DNA of 64,000 nucleotides, from the NCBI GenBank assembly GCA_963575745.1, contig CAUYUJ010001337.1, positions 398,650-462,649 on the forward strand, read 5' to 3'. A program made the position numbers and the translations under genes. Every line of letters starts with the position of its first letter. Position 1 is the stretch's first letter. The notes beneath the pieces were generated by a model. The model worked only from the letters and a program-made list of their open reading frames with translations, was not told the DNA's origin and searched no databases. The stretch comes from Prorocentrum cordatum (taxonomy: Eukaryota; Sar; Dinophyceae; Prorocentrales; Prorocentraceae). Below are positions 45,250 through 56,771 of this stretch, in pieces.

Positions 45250-46818
45250 CAACGCACGGCCGCGATCATCCAGCCCAGCTAGATCAGTCGACAAACCTTC
45301 CACTACGACAGAATCAACGACAGTTACATACGATGACCTACCCGACGCCGAGACTCCCGGCATCGAGGACACCTCCTTCGCTGAGTCAGACTATTCCGAC
45401 GAGGGTATCCTCGGCCAGGACGCGGCGAGTGTATTGATGAAGATTCTCTACCTGGCACGTTGCTGTCGTTTCGATCTTTTACATCCAGTATGTATGCTAG
45501 CCAGAGAGATTACCAAATGGAATACCACGTGTGATAAACGTCTACATCGGTTGAAATGCTACATCAAAACGACGCGTACTCATTGTTTACATGGATGGAT
45601 AGGCGATTCCCCAGACAAGCTATCCATCATGCTCTTCACTGACGCCTCGTTCGCCGATTGCATTACCTCCTCCAAGTCCACTACCGGCGTCTTCGCCGCG
45701 CTTGTTGGACCTAACACGTTCTTCCCGGTCAGTGCTGTGTGCAAGAAACGAACGGTCGTATCGCACTCATCCACAGAGTCCGAGATCGTTGCCCTTGACT
45801 CAGCAGTGCGACTGGAGGGGCTACCACTACTCTCATTCTGGGAGGCCGTGGTGGAGGTTGCCAACACATGCAAAGAGAAGAATACTTGCCTGGGCTGCCG
45901 GGGACGCGCCGACACGGCGACATGTCCGACATTGGCCGCCGAAAAGAAGAGGCGCAAGCCATCGCCTCGCAAGGCGCCCCCTACACGGGGATCTTCTCCT
46001 AGCCGTAGGCAGCTACCGCTGAGGACGGAGACACTTATGCCTCCAAAGAGGCGCACGATATCCCATGAGGGTACCGTGTTGCACGTGGATCCAGAGCCTG
46101 CTCAGGAGAGCAGCTCTCCCAAAGTACATCTCATCGTCCTCGAGGATAACCAGGCCGTGATCAAGATTATCCAAAAGGGACGTGCACCAGCATTTCGTCA
46201 TCTTCACCGTACTCATCGTATAAACCTGGATTGGATATGCGAAACACGCCAACTCGAACATATCGAGCTCAAGTATGTAGGTGCAAAAGAGCAGATTGCA
46301 GATATGATGACCAAACATTTTGAGCCAAAGAAAGCAGACCTCTGGAGGGACCTCTTGGAGCACTCACTCATCTTTCCTGTTACTCCGGTACAATGTGCTC
46401 CAAAGACCCCATGGAGACCACTGCGAGGGCTTCGGAGGCCCGACGGTTTACCTCATATTGCAGAACCTCCAAAAGTGGATGGATGTCCGGAAGTATGCAA
46501 AGTATTACTTACTGAGAAAGAAAAGTGGGGCGAGGTAGGATCAGAATGTGGGATGATGTGTGTTGGACAAGCCAATCACGAGGGCATATGTGCATGCATG
46601 TACCATATCGGTGTTCCTGCTGCAGCTACCGATTCGCGCACACCTCGATTGAGGGCACGTTCACCGCACGGTAGACAACCCCGCCATTCTCCCTCACCTC
46701 CGCATGGTACAGAGAGGTCTAGGACACTTATTGTGCGTTCGAGCCGCAGCAGTTTTACGACCCGGGCTACAAAGCTTACCAGCATCCTGTTCGCCGTGTG
46801 CGAGACGCAATCAAGTGA
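45250..46818 (+). pseudogene. Copia RNase H and polyprotein C-terminus
   Basis: ILYLARCCRFDLLHPV and LAREITKW lead into RNase H: Asp of LFTDASFADC (about 45633), SKSTTGVF, VSHSSTESEIVALD (Glu of TESE), LEDNQAVIKI (Asp, about 46138), HRTHRINLDWI and LKYVGAKEQIADMMTK. All are hallmarks of copia RNase H, and the frame is open here. A Cys-rich tail (CGMMCVGQANHEGICACM, about 46549) follows. From about 46681 a better protein-like frame is the neighbouring one (SAWYREV, then FEPQQFYDPGYKAYQHPVRR) ending at TGA 46816, probably the original polyprotein end. Confidence 0.8.
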
Positions 46819-49222
46819 GATCGGTTATAATCCCGATCCCCCCATCCCCGAGATGGATCAGGCACCGCCGCTCCACCTCGTCGGCTGGCCCATCGGCTAC
46901 GACGCCGAGTACGGCCCGAACGCCAAGGATGATGACCGCGTGGGCTTCACGTACCACGCTCAAGCTGGCCGTCCTCGTGATCCCGAAGATGGCTTTGCAT
47001 ATGTACATCATCGGCGTGCTGGTCGCAGTGCAGAGTTTGATCTCCGTGTACCCGACGAATTCACTATTGTCGAAGTTACCCGCTCCGCGTCCGCTGACGT
47101 GAAGAGTTGGATCGGCGAAGTTGGTGGAGGAGTCGGCGGCAGCGCCAACTGCGAGTACAGTACGACCACGGCTACGCCATGGATACCTTTCATGAGAGCC
47201 ATGTGCATGATCTCCTGTCTCTTCATACGCAATTCTTCTATACAAGAAAACGCTCGTGGCTTACATGATCATTTGCATGCGGTGATTCCAGGCTCACACC
47301 GCAAGTGCCCACCAATGGAGCTCACGACAGTGGTATTGAAGACGGAGTGGATGATGATGCGCAACGATTGGTCAAAAGTTGGCAGTGCATTTCTTGGGCA
47401 ATACGCCGAGGACAGCGTTCACGACACAAGATACTTTTACGGAGATGGGCTTTGTGCGCCTCTTGATGCATACAGTAATGGATTGACACTTCCCAGCTTC
47501 GCTCCGAACCTTGATCGCGCTGCGATCAACCTACCCGTGCGCCCACCTGGCCCAGCCAGGACATCAGATACTGCGGGGCACCGTGGCCATGTTGTCGAAG
47601 ATAACCTTGTTACCGAGGTGAGGGCGTTCTCCGATCTTACCCAGACAAGCAAATTCCGCCGCAAGCTCAGTACGTGGTTGACTGCACGCGGAGGATTTGG
47701 AGGTATCGGATCAAGCCCCAAGACGGTGGCAACACCATCCGATCACCCAGACGGCTGGAAGACCCTACCAGAGTACGACGACAATGTGACGAGCACTTAT
47801 CGTTGGCAACCATACGACGAGGGCTCTGTATTCATAGGCGAGACCCCTACCGTGGTTGACCCTGGTCTTACTCCTGGTAATGATTTTGATCCACTCGAGC
47901 TTGCACAAGCAAAATACAGCGCGTTTTGTGGTGGTCGATTGGTTTCTACTCTCCTCTCAGACAACGGATGGCACTGACTCATACAGGAGGATCTGGGACT
48001 TCTCCTGCATCATGCCTTCGGCCCGTCAGGGCACGCATCCAAAGGGGCAAATGTGTACACCGACTCAACATGGATCATGCACCCCAAAAAGGGATCCAAT
48101 ACCGCCAAGCACAAGAAGTACCCCAGCCACGGCATCGACGAGCTCAACAGCCCACGAAAGCGAGACGCTCTGGCTAAAGCGTCAAACGTTGGTCTCGCAC
48201 CTTTATTCATGCCGTGCCTCAATCGCGCGGAATGCATGGGAGGCGCTACCCTCGAGCACTTGTCGACCATTATCCGCGACGACATCATGATGTGGGCATT
48301 CTCTTTTGGCAATTAGAAAGAATGGTTCAAACAGAACGACACGCCGATTGGCCAGGACTGTATTCTATTGCCAGAGGCTGGTGGCGACACCCGCTGTGAT
48401 ATGGCACATCTCCGTGATCAGCGCACGCAGGCACAGGAGGACCGTATCACAGCTATCCTCGCAAACCAGTTCGGGTCCACTCTCGAGCAGCGCAATTTGA
48501 CCACCATGATCCGCAATGCCAGGGGCCTGATGATGATGAACGACAATGCTTCTATCAAAGAGTGGCGTAAACTGAATGAGGTCCTCTGGGAGTATTGGGC
48601 TAATGACTTTCCTGCATTCGTGAAACAGAGGCATTATTGCAGAGGCATCCACGCCATGGTGGTCCGGAGTGCAAACGATATTGCATGTGCCGACCACGGA
48701 CAGAATACGGTGGACATGCGTCGCCATGAGGATCGTGCTCCTACTTCCGTGCGCGAGCTCATGAAGATGGAGTGCGAGGGCGGCGTCCCGACGCTTATGC
48801 CAGTACACGTACAAGTGGATTTATCACGTTTTATTGACGCGATGCAGTACTTCCGTTGTCCTACGGTCATGGGGCCAGGCAAAGCGGCACAATGGGGCGT
48901 ACACCCGAACTTTGATTACCACACGGGCGATTTGATCAAGACGATGCAATCGCGTGATATTACAGTTCTTCCATCAGATCATTGGGTAGATGCGTATGAC
49001 AGAATTACGCCTCAGGCTTGGCATGCGAAACAGAACAATCACAATTTGGCGATGTTTACGACACAGTTCTGTGATGCAGTATGCTATCGTAATTTCTGTG
49101 CATTGATTCAGTCATTACCATCTCAGCCGTATACATTCAGACCTCATATCATGACTCCAGTCACGGACGCACGGGCCTACATACAGGCCAAAGAGATCAC
49201 GGGCCTCGACGACACGAACGCC

Positions 49223-52200
49223 ATGGACGAGGACGCGGGGATGCCGCTGGCCGAGCGCCGCCGGCGAGCTGCGCTGGAGGAGGCTGCTGCTTCTGCTACT
49301 GCCCGCGCGGGCGCCCAGCCTCCGGCCATGCAGGCAGAGGGAGGCGCCGGGCACGCTGCGGAGCCAGCCGCTGCTGCCCTGCCGCCGCAGGCTGCGCAGC
49401 CGCCGCCGCCAGCCCCCGCCGCGCCCCGCCCTGCAGCCCGGCGGCGGGCCCGCGTCTACTGCCCAGTGCCCGGCTGCCCGCGCGCCGATCCTGCCGCCTC
49501 GCCAGGGTGGTCCTGCCAGGAGAGCATGAGGGTCCACTTGAATGAGCACGCGGCGGGCCGCTACCCCAACCTGCCGCCCGTCCCGCAGGAGTTCCTTGAC
49601 CAACACGCCCTCGGCCAATGCTCGGTTTGTCAGCGGTTCCTGAGCCTTCGCTACCAGGGAGTGTGCCCCAGGTGCCGGCCAGCGGCGCGTGCAGCTGCCG
49701 CCGCGGCTCCCCGGGCCCCTCTGGCCGACGCTGGCGACGCGGCCGGCCAGCCAGGGCTCCCTTCGCTGCGGACCGTCTTCTCCAGCCGCGCCGGCACGAG
49801 GCGCCACGTGCCAAAGGGGGCCAGGGCGTTGTGGGCGCAGTGCTTGGTGCAGGCCGTGGCGTTGGCGGTCCACCACAACACCGAAGCAGCTTGGGTCCAA
49901 CTTGCCATGCTGCCCAAGTGCGTGCTGCGCCCACACAGCCGCGGAGGCCGAGGCAGCCGGAACGCCAGCGAGCAGGAAGCGAAGGACCTTTGCCGCCGCT
50001 GGCTGGAGGGAGAGCGCCAGACGCTCTGAGCGGAGACAACAGAGCGGCGCCAGACAGGGGGAACGGACAAGGCGACTCACCGAGCGCAGCGCTGCCTCGA
50101 CTTGGCTTCGGAGGGGCTCTACTCGAAAAGCTGCGCTTCGCTGACGTCGGAGCCGCCCGTGTCCGTCGCGCCGGCCGTCGTGGACGAGATGAGCCGCAAA
50201 CACCCCCGCAGCCAGCAGCCGGTTGTGGACCCGGCTAGCCTGCCTGCTGTCCACGCGGCCGCCGCAGCCCAGGTCGACGTCTCAGTCGTGCAAAAGGAAG
50301 TGCGGGCCTTCCCCAAGGGTTCGGCCGCCGGCCCCACTGGCCTGCGCCCGCAACACCTGCAGGACGCCCTGGCGACGGCAGCCCACAGGGACGAGGTCGT
50401 CGAGCAGCTCGCTGGTCTCGTCAACGTGCTCGCGCGCGGCCAGGCCCCGGCGGCGGTCGCGGCTTACTTCGCTGGGGCTTCGCTGGTGGCTCTCCCGAAG
50501 AACGACGGCGGCCTCCGCCCGGTGGCCGTCGGCGAGACACTCCGCCGCCTGGTGGGCAAGTGCCTCTGCAAGGAGGTCGCCGAGGCCGCCCGCGACCGCC
50601 TGGCGCCCCTCCAGGTCGGCGTCGCTGTCCCGGGAGGCGCGGAGGCGGCGATCCACGCGGCCAGGCAGTGGTTCACGCGCAACCGGGGCGACAGGGACAA
50701 AGTCTTCGTGAAGTTAGACCTCTCGAACGCTTTCAACACCTTGGACCGGAGAGCCATCCTCCGGGCAGTGCACGAGGACTTTCCCGCGCTGGCACCCTGG
50801 GCGGACTGGTGCTACGGCAGGCCCTCGCTACTCTTCCTCGGCAAGCTGCGCCCCGAGTGCGGCGTCCAGCAGGGCGACCCGCTTGGCCCGCTGCTCTTTT
50901 CCCTGGCACTCCAACGCTGCGCCGAGACGGCGGGCCGCAGCCTCAGGGAGCTCGCGCAGGACGCTGGCTTGGACCTCGTCTTCTTCTACTTGGATGACGG
51001 CTGCGTGGCGGGCGACAGACAGGCCGTGTCTCGCTTCCTGCGCCTCGTCGTGGCCGAACTCGCAGCTGTCGGCCTCAACCTCAGCACGGGGCCGGGCAAG
51101 TGCGAGGTTGTCCTGGCGGCGGGGGCGGACAGCAACGCGTCCGCAGCGGATTTCCCACCGGGCTTCCGACTGCGCTCCGACGGCTGCTTTGAGCTCCTCG
51201 GCGCGCCCATCGGGAGCGACGGTTTCTGCCGCCAGCACACGCAGGAACGAGTCAAGAAGGCGGCGGAGCTCCTGGGCGCACTGGCCGGCTTGGAGGACGC
51301 GCAGGTGGCTCTCCACCTTCTCCGGCAGTGTGGCTCCTACTGCAAGCTCGGCTACTCGGCGCGCGTGGTGCCGCCCTCCGCCCACACCGAGGCCCTCTTG
51401 GAGATGGACGCCGCCGTGCGCTCCTGCCTGGAACAGCTGGCCTGCGCCTCCCTCACCGAGGACTCCTGGGCCCAAGCGCAGCTGAAACTGAACGAGGGCG
51501 GCCTGGGGCTGCGCTCCGCCGAGAAGCACTCGCCGGCGGCCTACCTCTCCTCGCGCGCCAAGAGCAGCGAACTCTGCCGGTCCATGTACGCGGGCTACGC
51601 GGACGACGACGCGGGCGACGCCGGGGCCCTGACCGCGGCGCTCCAGACCCACAACGCCAGCGTGGCCGAGGCAGCCCGCGCCGCGCGCTTCGACTGGGAG
51701 ACGCACGCCAGCCAGAAGGCTCTCTCGGACCAGGTCGACGACGCCGCGCGCGCCGCCCTCTGGAACCGCTCCACGCCCGCGACGCGCGCTCACCTCGCCC
51801 TGGTGGCCGCGCCCGGCGCCAGCGCGCACCTGCAGGCGCCCCCCAGCGAGGCGCTTGGCACAGCGGTCCCGCACGGCCTGATGCAGATCGGGATAAAGAG
51901 ACGGCTCCGGGTTCAGCTGATGGACGAAGAGGTTTTCTGCCCAGCGTGCGGAGAAGTCATGGACGTGTACTGCGACCACGCCTTGACGTGCGCCTGCCAG
52001 GGCGACCGCACGCGCCGCCACAGCAAGCTGCGGAACGGCACCTTCTTCGCCGCCCAGGCCGCCGGCTTCTCGGGGGCGGAGCTGGAGCGGCCCGGACTGC
52101 TTCCGCCGCGGGCGCCTGGCGAGGGGCCGAGCGCCGAGGAGCCAGACGGCGACGGACTAGACAACGACGACCGCCGGCCGGCGGATGTCTACGTCCCCCG

Positions 52201-52642
52201 ATGGCGCGCCGGGCTCCCAGCCGCCCTTGACTTCGCGGTGACGTCGAGCTTGCGCGCAGACCTCATCGCGCACTCCGCCGCCGACCCGGCCGCCGCCCTC
52301 GACCGGTACGAGGGGCACAAGCGGCAGCGCCAAGGCACGGCGCAGGCCTGCCGCGACGCCGACCTCACCTTCATTCCGATGGTGGTGGAGGCGCACGGCG
52401 GGAGCTGGGGCGGCGAGGCGCGACGCGCCTTCGCCGTGCTGGCCAAGCGCGCTGCCGACGCGCGCGGGGAGGAGGCCGCCAGCACGGCGGACAGGATGGC
52501 CCAGCGACTCTCGATCTCCCTGCACAGGGAGAACGCGCGGGCCATCCTGCAGCGCCTGCAGCGCCCGCGGCCAGGTGCGACCCCGGCCCGCCTGGCGGCG
52601 GCGTCGGCGGTGGAGGCGGCGGCGGCGGCGGCCGGCGCGTGA
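49223..52642 (+). CDS. R2-like polyprotein: zinc fingers, RT, restriction-like endonuclease
   Basis: From ATG 49223 the frame gives a C2H2-like finger (CPVPGCPRADP ... HLNEH, about 49460-49550), a CxxC..CxxC finger (CSVCQRFLSLRYQGVCPRC, about 49619), then MLPKCVL and a TGA at 50027, in a spot where relatives have Trp. The same frame continues with RT: GPTGLRPQHLQ, VKLDLSNAFNTLD (motif A, about 50710), GVQQGDPLGPLLFSLAL (motif B, about 50860), FYLDDG (motif C, about 50981) and LNLSTGPGKCE. A CPACGEVMDVYCDHALTC zinc motif (about 51938) follows. The C-terminal endonuclease shows PADVYVP, ALDFAVTS and HKRQRQ in PD-(D/E)xK order. About 1,139 codons with one TGA. It nicks the target and primes reverse transcription from the nick. 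TGA excepted, it looks functional. Confidence 0.82.
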
Positions 52643-53217
52643 GGCGCCAGGACAGGCGGCGGGCACCGAGGACGACGAGGCGAGGGAGGGCGACCTGGAG
52701 GAGGAGGAGGAAGAGGAGGCTGACGAGGAGGAGGAGGAGCAGCAACAGGAAAACAACAGCACCACGAGGAGGCAGCAGGGCGGCGCTGAGGGAGCCCAGG
52801 AGGAGGAGGAGGAGGAGGAGGAGGAGGAGCACCAGCAGCAGCGGCAGGAGAGCGACGACGAGACCACGAGGAGGCAGCAGGGAGGCGCTGGTGAAGCCCC
52901 GAGGAGGCGGCCAGGACGACGCAAGACGAGCGTCGAGGAGGAGGAGGAGGAGGAGGAGGAGGAGGAGGAGGAGGAGGACGCGCCGGCAGCCGGCGGACAA
53001 GAAGGAGGGCCCGCCCGGCAGCGGCGAGGCCGGCAGCGGCGAGGCCGGCAGCGGCGAGGAGGGCGCCGTGGAGGGCGCGGGCGGTAGGGCCGCGGGCCGC
53101 GGCGAGGGCGGCGAGGGAGGGGCGGCGGCGCCCGAGGGGCCGAGCGAGGAGGAGAGGCGGCAGCTGGAGGTGCTGGCCTGGCGCGGCCCGGACCCCGACG
53201 CCCGCGGGGCCGCGTGA
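52643..53217 (+). repeat. GGA/GAG-rich 3' region of the R2-like element
   Basis: Purine-rich with (GGA)n runs at 52690-52740, 52798-52830 and 52937-52978. One frame encodes poly-Glu with Gln/Asn, another Arg-rich sequence ending in a protein-like tail (EGPSEEERRQLEVLAWRG) at 53217. It could be a frameshifted C-terminal extension of the ORF or 3' UTR. Confidence 0.6.
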
Positions 53218-54439
53218 GCGGGGCCCTCGGTTTTTTTGGAGAGGGGCGGGATGCCGCCCTTACTGGTGAGAGGCGCCTTCTGGGTGCGCGCAGTGTCGGC
53301 CAGGCTGCTGGCCCCGCGGGCTATTCTCGGAGGTTAATTGCACATTTGTGCGTGGATACATGTTCAGATGCGAAACCAATGAATGGAAGAGAGATCTCAG
53401 CTTCACGACGCTGATGGCTCAAACTGCTGGTGAAATGGCTCATTGTGCTTGGATGGCATCGTGTGCCGACGGTACTTTGCCAAAATCAATGCCAGCAGCC
53501 ACAAGTGATCCAGGCATGCCTATCCCTGGACTCCCGACAGAGTCACCAGCACTTGATCCCCGCGAGTCCATCAAGGCTATTCCTCAGGACGATCCATTCG
53601 GTCATGCATACGACGAATTGTTCAACTACCTTCTCTTGCTTATCAACGACTATCCTGGGGCGTGGGCATCTTGGGATTCACTTGAGAAACAAGAGCTCCT
53701 CCATCCCAAAATCGTGAAGACAAGTGAGGGCGCACGCGCTATTACTTGGGTTGTGTGTGAGCAGTTCCTACAACGGATCACCGACTTGGACGGCGATGAT
53801 GACGCGACCAAATCACGACTTGTTGCAGAAGGCAACAGGTTGACGTCTCATCGTGTTGGCCCTAGAGCCGACAATCAACAGACTATTATAGCATGCGAAG
53901 CTTTCTTCAGACAGAATGCCTTGGATCGGGTTGCATTAGGACTCGAGCCCGATGTTCCAACTGCATCTGGCGCGCGGCGGTTGATGTGGACCAGCCAGCG
54001 CCACCAGGCCCACTGCCTGAACCATTGCAGCCTGGCCCGCAGCCGATACCTGTACCAGAGCCATTACCGACTGGACAGCTTCCGATTAGCACACCAGCTG
54101 AGTCAATCGCCACCAGACCCATTGCCGACAGCCGAGTCAGTCCCGATCCCCGACGACGACACTGACTTAGATGCGGTGGAGCTGGAGGCAACTCCTGCCG
54201 ACGACGATCCTTCTCCACACACGATGCACATTGCCACGGCGGGACAGTTGCGAGCGGTCCATGCACGAAGCGATGCGAGCGCCGCTGGACCTGGGGATCA
54301 CTCGAATTTCCCGGAGCGCATGTTGCTGGCACCTTGCTGTTTTCTTTCAAGCGGCCTCGGCGGCCCAGACAACATGTCGGATTGCGAATGCACCGTGGCA
54401 GGGCTGACTGAGGAGCACGATGTGACCAAGGTGAGCGGT

Positions 54440-54709
54440 TCGTCATGTGCTTTGTCCTACGTAGACAACTTCGAGGGCCCCGACATCGCACTGCGTGGCT
54501 CTATTCCCTGCGCCAGCGGTTCGCGCGGCTGTGCGTCAACGAGGTAATGTATTGCAGGGATTGCGATGGAAAGGCCTGAGAGAGTTTCATCACGGTGTTT
54601 CGAACATGTTTCTAAGCTGTTGTTCGTGATTTTGCAGAAGAAGGAATTTGAGTTGCAGCACGGTTGGGATGGCCGACCCCATGTCACTTTGAATTGGCGA
54701 GATCTCCTG
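54440..54709 (+). CDS. Candidate exons of an unknown host gene
   Basis: A frame ending LYSLRQRFARLCVNE stops at GAG 54543 before a GTAATG donor. A TTTTGCAG acceptor at 54630-54637 opens a 72-nt exon (KKEFELQHGWDGRPHVTLNW, then RDLL) ending before GTGCGTG at 54710. The 94-nt GT-AG intron and phase-0 joining are plausible. No family is recognised, and the relation to the end of the copia-type element is unclear. Confidence 0.35.
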
Positions 54710-55159
54710 GTGCGTGAATCTCATGAATTTTCTAGAAGACTCCGCGCCATAAAAGCTAAGCTTCGTGGGCGCGCCTATTGCCTGATGAATAACAAGAGCC
54801 AGTTCATGACAAAACCGTGGGCGGAAGCGAGTGCATCCGCTGTCGTAGCTGAGGGCAATGCACGCACATGCGATCATACACATAAGCATGTTGAGGCGAG
54901 GGGGGGGGGGGGCTGCAAGCTCGCGGAGGGCGCCGCCGACTTGTTCGCGAAGAGGGTCCGCCCGTTGATTGCGCGCGTTGCGGCTGGTGACAGATCCGTT
55001 CCGTTGCTGCATGTGCTCCCTCATCCTCTTCCTTCTCTGCGCGTGCTCACGTTGCAAGCAGTGAATTGTTTTGTTGTTTGTGTAGTGCCGCTGTCGCGGA
55101 ACAAGGAGTTGTGGGCAGCGGCGCGGGCGCCGCCCGTTCGCCGCTGCGCAGCCCCCGGG

Positions 55160-56075
55160 ATTGCGCGGCCGCTGTCTGACCCCCGCATCCTGCGCCACTC
55201 GCCCCTCGACGCCGGGGCCTGCCGCGTTCAGCGCCGTCAGGCCGAGAATATCTTCAACTCGTCACTGGGGAACCGCGCCCGCCGCCGGAGGACGCCCAGG
55301 TCAGCGGCCGTCAGCGAAGGGCCCGGGCGCCTTGCACCTGCGTTGCGAGCGTCTGCGGCACAGAGAGCCGTCGCCAAGATGCCGGCATACATTGCGCATG
55401 GCAAGCTCCGTGGGCTTCGAAGTTGACGACGGAGCCATCGTGCTGGGCCACCCGCCCGTCGAGCGCATGATTCACGACCCCGCGATGTCTTGGCAGACGA
55501 AGTTCAGGGCCGTAGACACTGATGCGCGAAGTCTCGTTGGGCTTGCTGAAGCGATTCTTGGCGACCCTCACTGTGAGAAGCGCTCTCGCGCGGGATGCCC
55601 CGCGCGCCGTGCCTCCGCCATCCCGAGGTCATCGCGCCAGCGGTGCTTATCCTAGAGCGGACCAGGCTCAGCTACTTGATGAGGGCGCCGGGGGGGCGAC
55701 GAGAGGAACGCGAACGACGACGCGGGTTTCGTTGAGACCGCTGGCGACGGCAGGCGCGTCGACCACTCCGTTCCAGGGCGCTCGACCCCCTGTCCCCGCC
55801 AAGCGTTGGGATTGAAGCTTGGGCGCGCGAAGAAGGTGGACCTGGCCAAGCGCGAGACGCATCGCTACCTTTCTGACACCAGGGACGAAGACACAGACGG
55901 TCAGGTTGGTAACCTGGTCGGGTACTTCGCCACGTGCTCCAATAATTTCAGCAACGAGATGGGCGGCGAGAGACCCCCTTCGAAACGCGGCAGGCATTGT
56001 GGGGGGCAGATGCTGAGGCGAAGACCCCATGGACCCCATGGCTCCCGGGGCTCCAGCGTGTAGAGGTGATGGGGC
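55160..56075 (+). pseudogene. Coding-like sequence with frameshifts, unknown function
   Basis: Three protein-like stretches succeed one another: GFEVDDGAIVLGHPPVERM and MSWQTKFRAVDTDA (55410-55530), then in another frame REVSLGLLKRFLATLTVRSA (from 55527), then KKVDLAKRETHRYLSDTRDE and GNLVGYFATCSNNFSNEMGG (55830-55970). Each change is a simple frameshift. No known domain. The same strand and style continue to about 58.9 kb, so these may be parts of one gene or element. Confidence 0.35.
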
Positions 56076-56144
56076 ACCACTATCCCGCGTTTGACGGTGT
56101 GAAAGGGGGTGAACCCCCGCGTGGCCAGAGGAGATCTATGATAT

Positions 56145-56771
56145 TTGGCCCTCGTCTGCACTGATTGGAAGGACCTGGCTGCGCATGCCATGTTTCGCGG
56201 CCCCCGTCCTCAGTTCACGCAGGAGCAGCATGCCTCGCTCATATGGGCAAGTCTTTTCGTTGCGCTCGCGCCGCAGCAGGCGTTCGAGTGGCCGAGCGAG
56301 GATCGCCAAAAGGCCGTTCAGATTGTCCGCCCAACGGGAGGTTCGAGGCTGACGGGCAATATCTGCATGCAGACCATCTTGTCGACGCTCACCGCGAAGA
56401 CGACGTTGGACATCCCAAGATTCGGAGGCCCTGACACGACGGAAGCGGGTTCTGTGGAGCGCGGCATCGATGCGTTTGATGGCACCACCCTCTCCGAGCA
56501 CTTCGCGTTGGCGAACGATTTGCTGTGCTACGAATTTGGTGCGATGGAGGCCGACTCTGGCTGGTCGCGCAGAGACGTGGAGAAGCAGATCATCGACGAG
56601 CCAGTGATCCACGCGAGGCGCCCTCATTTGGAGCGCGACTACACCGGGTATTTCTGCGGGGCTGGCAGGCTGAACGCCAGCGGCCTGGGGGCGCCAGGGG
56701 TGATGGAGAACAGTTTGGCGTATCTGGATTGGCTCTCATCTGCTGATTGCATCCCTGTCGACCCAGCATGA
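56145..56771 (+). CDS. Hypothetical protein segment, unrecognised
   Basis: An open frame of about 208 codons with even, protein-like composition: CTDWKDLAAHAMFRGPRPQF, SLIWASLFVALAPQQAFEWP, GGSRLTGNICMQTILSTLTA, FALANDLLCYEFGAMEADSG and ENSLAYLDWLSSADCIPVDP. It ends at TGA 56769. The start is uncertain. No motif identifies a family; no transmembrane segment or signal peptide stands out. Confidence 0.4.
   Translation: MALVCTDWKDLAAHAMFRGPRPQFTQEQHASLIWASLFVALAPQQAFEWPSEDRQKAVQIVRPTGGSRLTGNICMQTILSTLTAKTTLDIPRFGGPDTTEAGSVERGIDAFDGTTLSEHFALANDLLCYEFGAMEADSGWSRRDVEKQIIDEPVIHARRPHLERDYTGYFCGAGRLNASGLGAPGVMENSLAYLDWLSSADCIPVDPA

Larger units (their letters stand above)
49142..53356 (+). mobile_element. 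R2-like non-LTR retrotransposon (RLE type) nested in the copia element
   Basis: GC-rich insertion in the third frame of the copia-type element. It holds one long ORF (N-terminal zinc fingers, RT, zinc motif, restriction-like endonuclease) and a purine-rich 3' region (52643-53217) with GGA runs. It looks full-length at the protein level. The edges are placed by the change in base composition and by resumption of the host frame (left 49142-49222, right 53217-53356). No poly-A or clear target-site duplication is visible. Confidence 0.8.
37725..54547 (+). mobile_element. Ty1/copia-type retroelement with third ORF, disrupted
   Basis: Domain order gag - protease - integrase - reverse transcriptase - RNase H (integrase before RT) defines the copia superfamily. 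A long extra frame follows RNase H. Frames change near 38590, 39345, 41718, 41985, about 45130 and about 46680, and in-frame stops stand at 40325, 41264, 42955, 47975 and 48314, so this copy cannot make the polyprotein. A 4-kb non-LTR element is inserted in the third frame. LTRs were not identified, so both ends are approximate; the total without the insertion would be about 12.6 kb, very large for copia. Confidence 0.8.
46853..54547 (+). pseudogene. Third ORF of the copia-type element, unknown function, split by a LINE
   Basis: An ATG at 46853 (MDQAPPLHLVGWPIGYD) opens 35 bp after the likely polyprotein stop, in the position of an envelope gene. One frame runs to about 49190 with only TGA 47975 and TAG 48314. 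It resumes in the same frame at about 53348 (GYMFRCETNEWKRDLSF) beyond the inserted LINE and is readable to about 54440. That is some 1,100 codons. Protein-like blocks include EVRAFSDLTQTSKFRRKLS, DLGLLLHHAFGPSGHAS, EWRKLNEVLWEYWANDFP and NQKEWF-like context at the TAG. The first 400 bp also read plausibly in a neighbouring frame that is hydrophobic (VLVIPKMALHMYIIGVLVAV), so frames there are uncertain. No signal peptide, methyltransferase or chromodomain motif is seen. Near 54000 a Pro-rich segment lies in another frame. Confidence 0.55.

Noticed and set aside
46391-49190. DNA methyltransferase domain downstream of copia RNase H, as reported for some dinoflagellate elements
   Set aside because: No PC, ENV or other cytosine-methyltransferase motif was found in any plausible frame.
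40325-50029. Reassigned genetic code in which TGA is sense
   Set aside because: TAG and TAA also interrupt frames, and frameshifts occur in the same elements, so decay explains the stops more simply. Kept only as an alternative in the findings.
50828-52021. 397-codon minus-strand open frame
   Set aside because: It is the antisense of the R2-like reverse transcriptase, kept open by high GC at third positions.
52575-53087. Glu-rich acidic protein gene
   Set aside because: The frame is mainly GGA triplets in the 3' part of the R2-like element; at most it is a frameshifted tail of that ORF.
49130-53368. Target-site duplication of the R2-like element (TATACATTCAGA at 49130 versus TACATGTTCAGA at 53357)
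   Set aside because: Only 9 of 12 bases agree, and both lie within the host frame, so chance resemblance is as likely.
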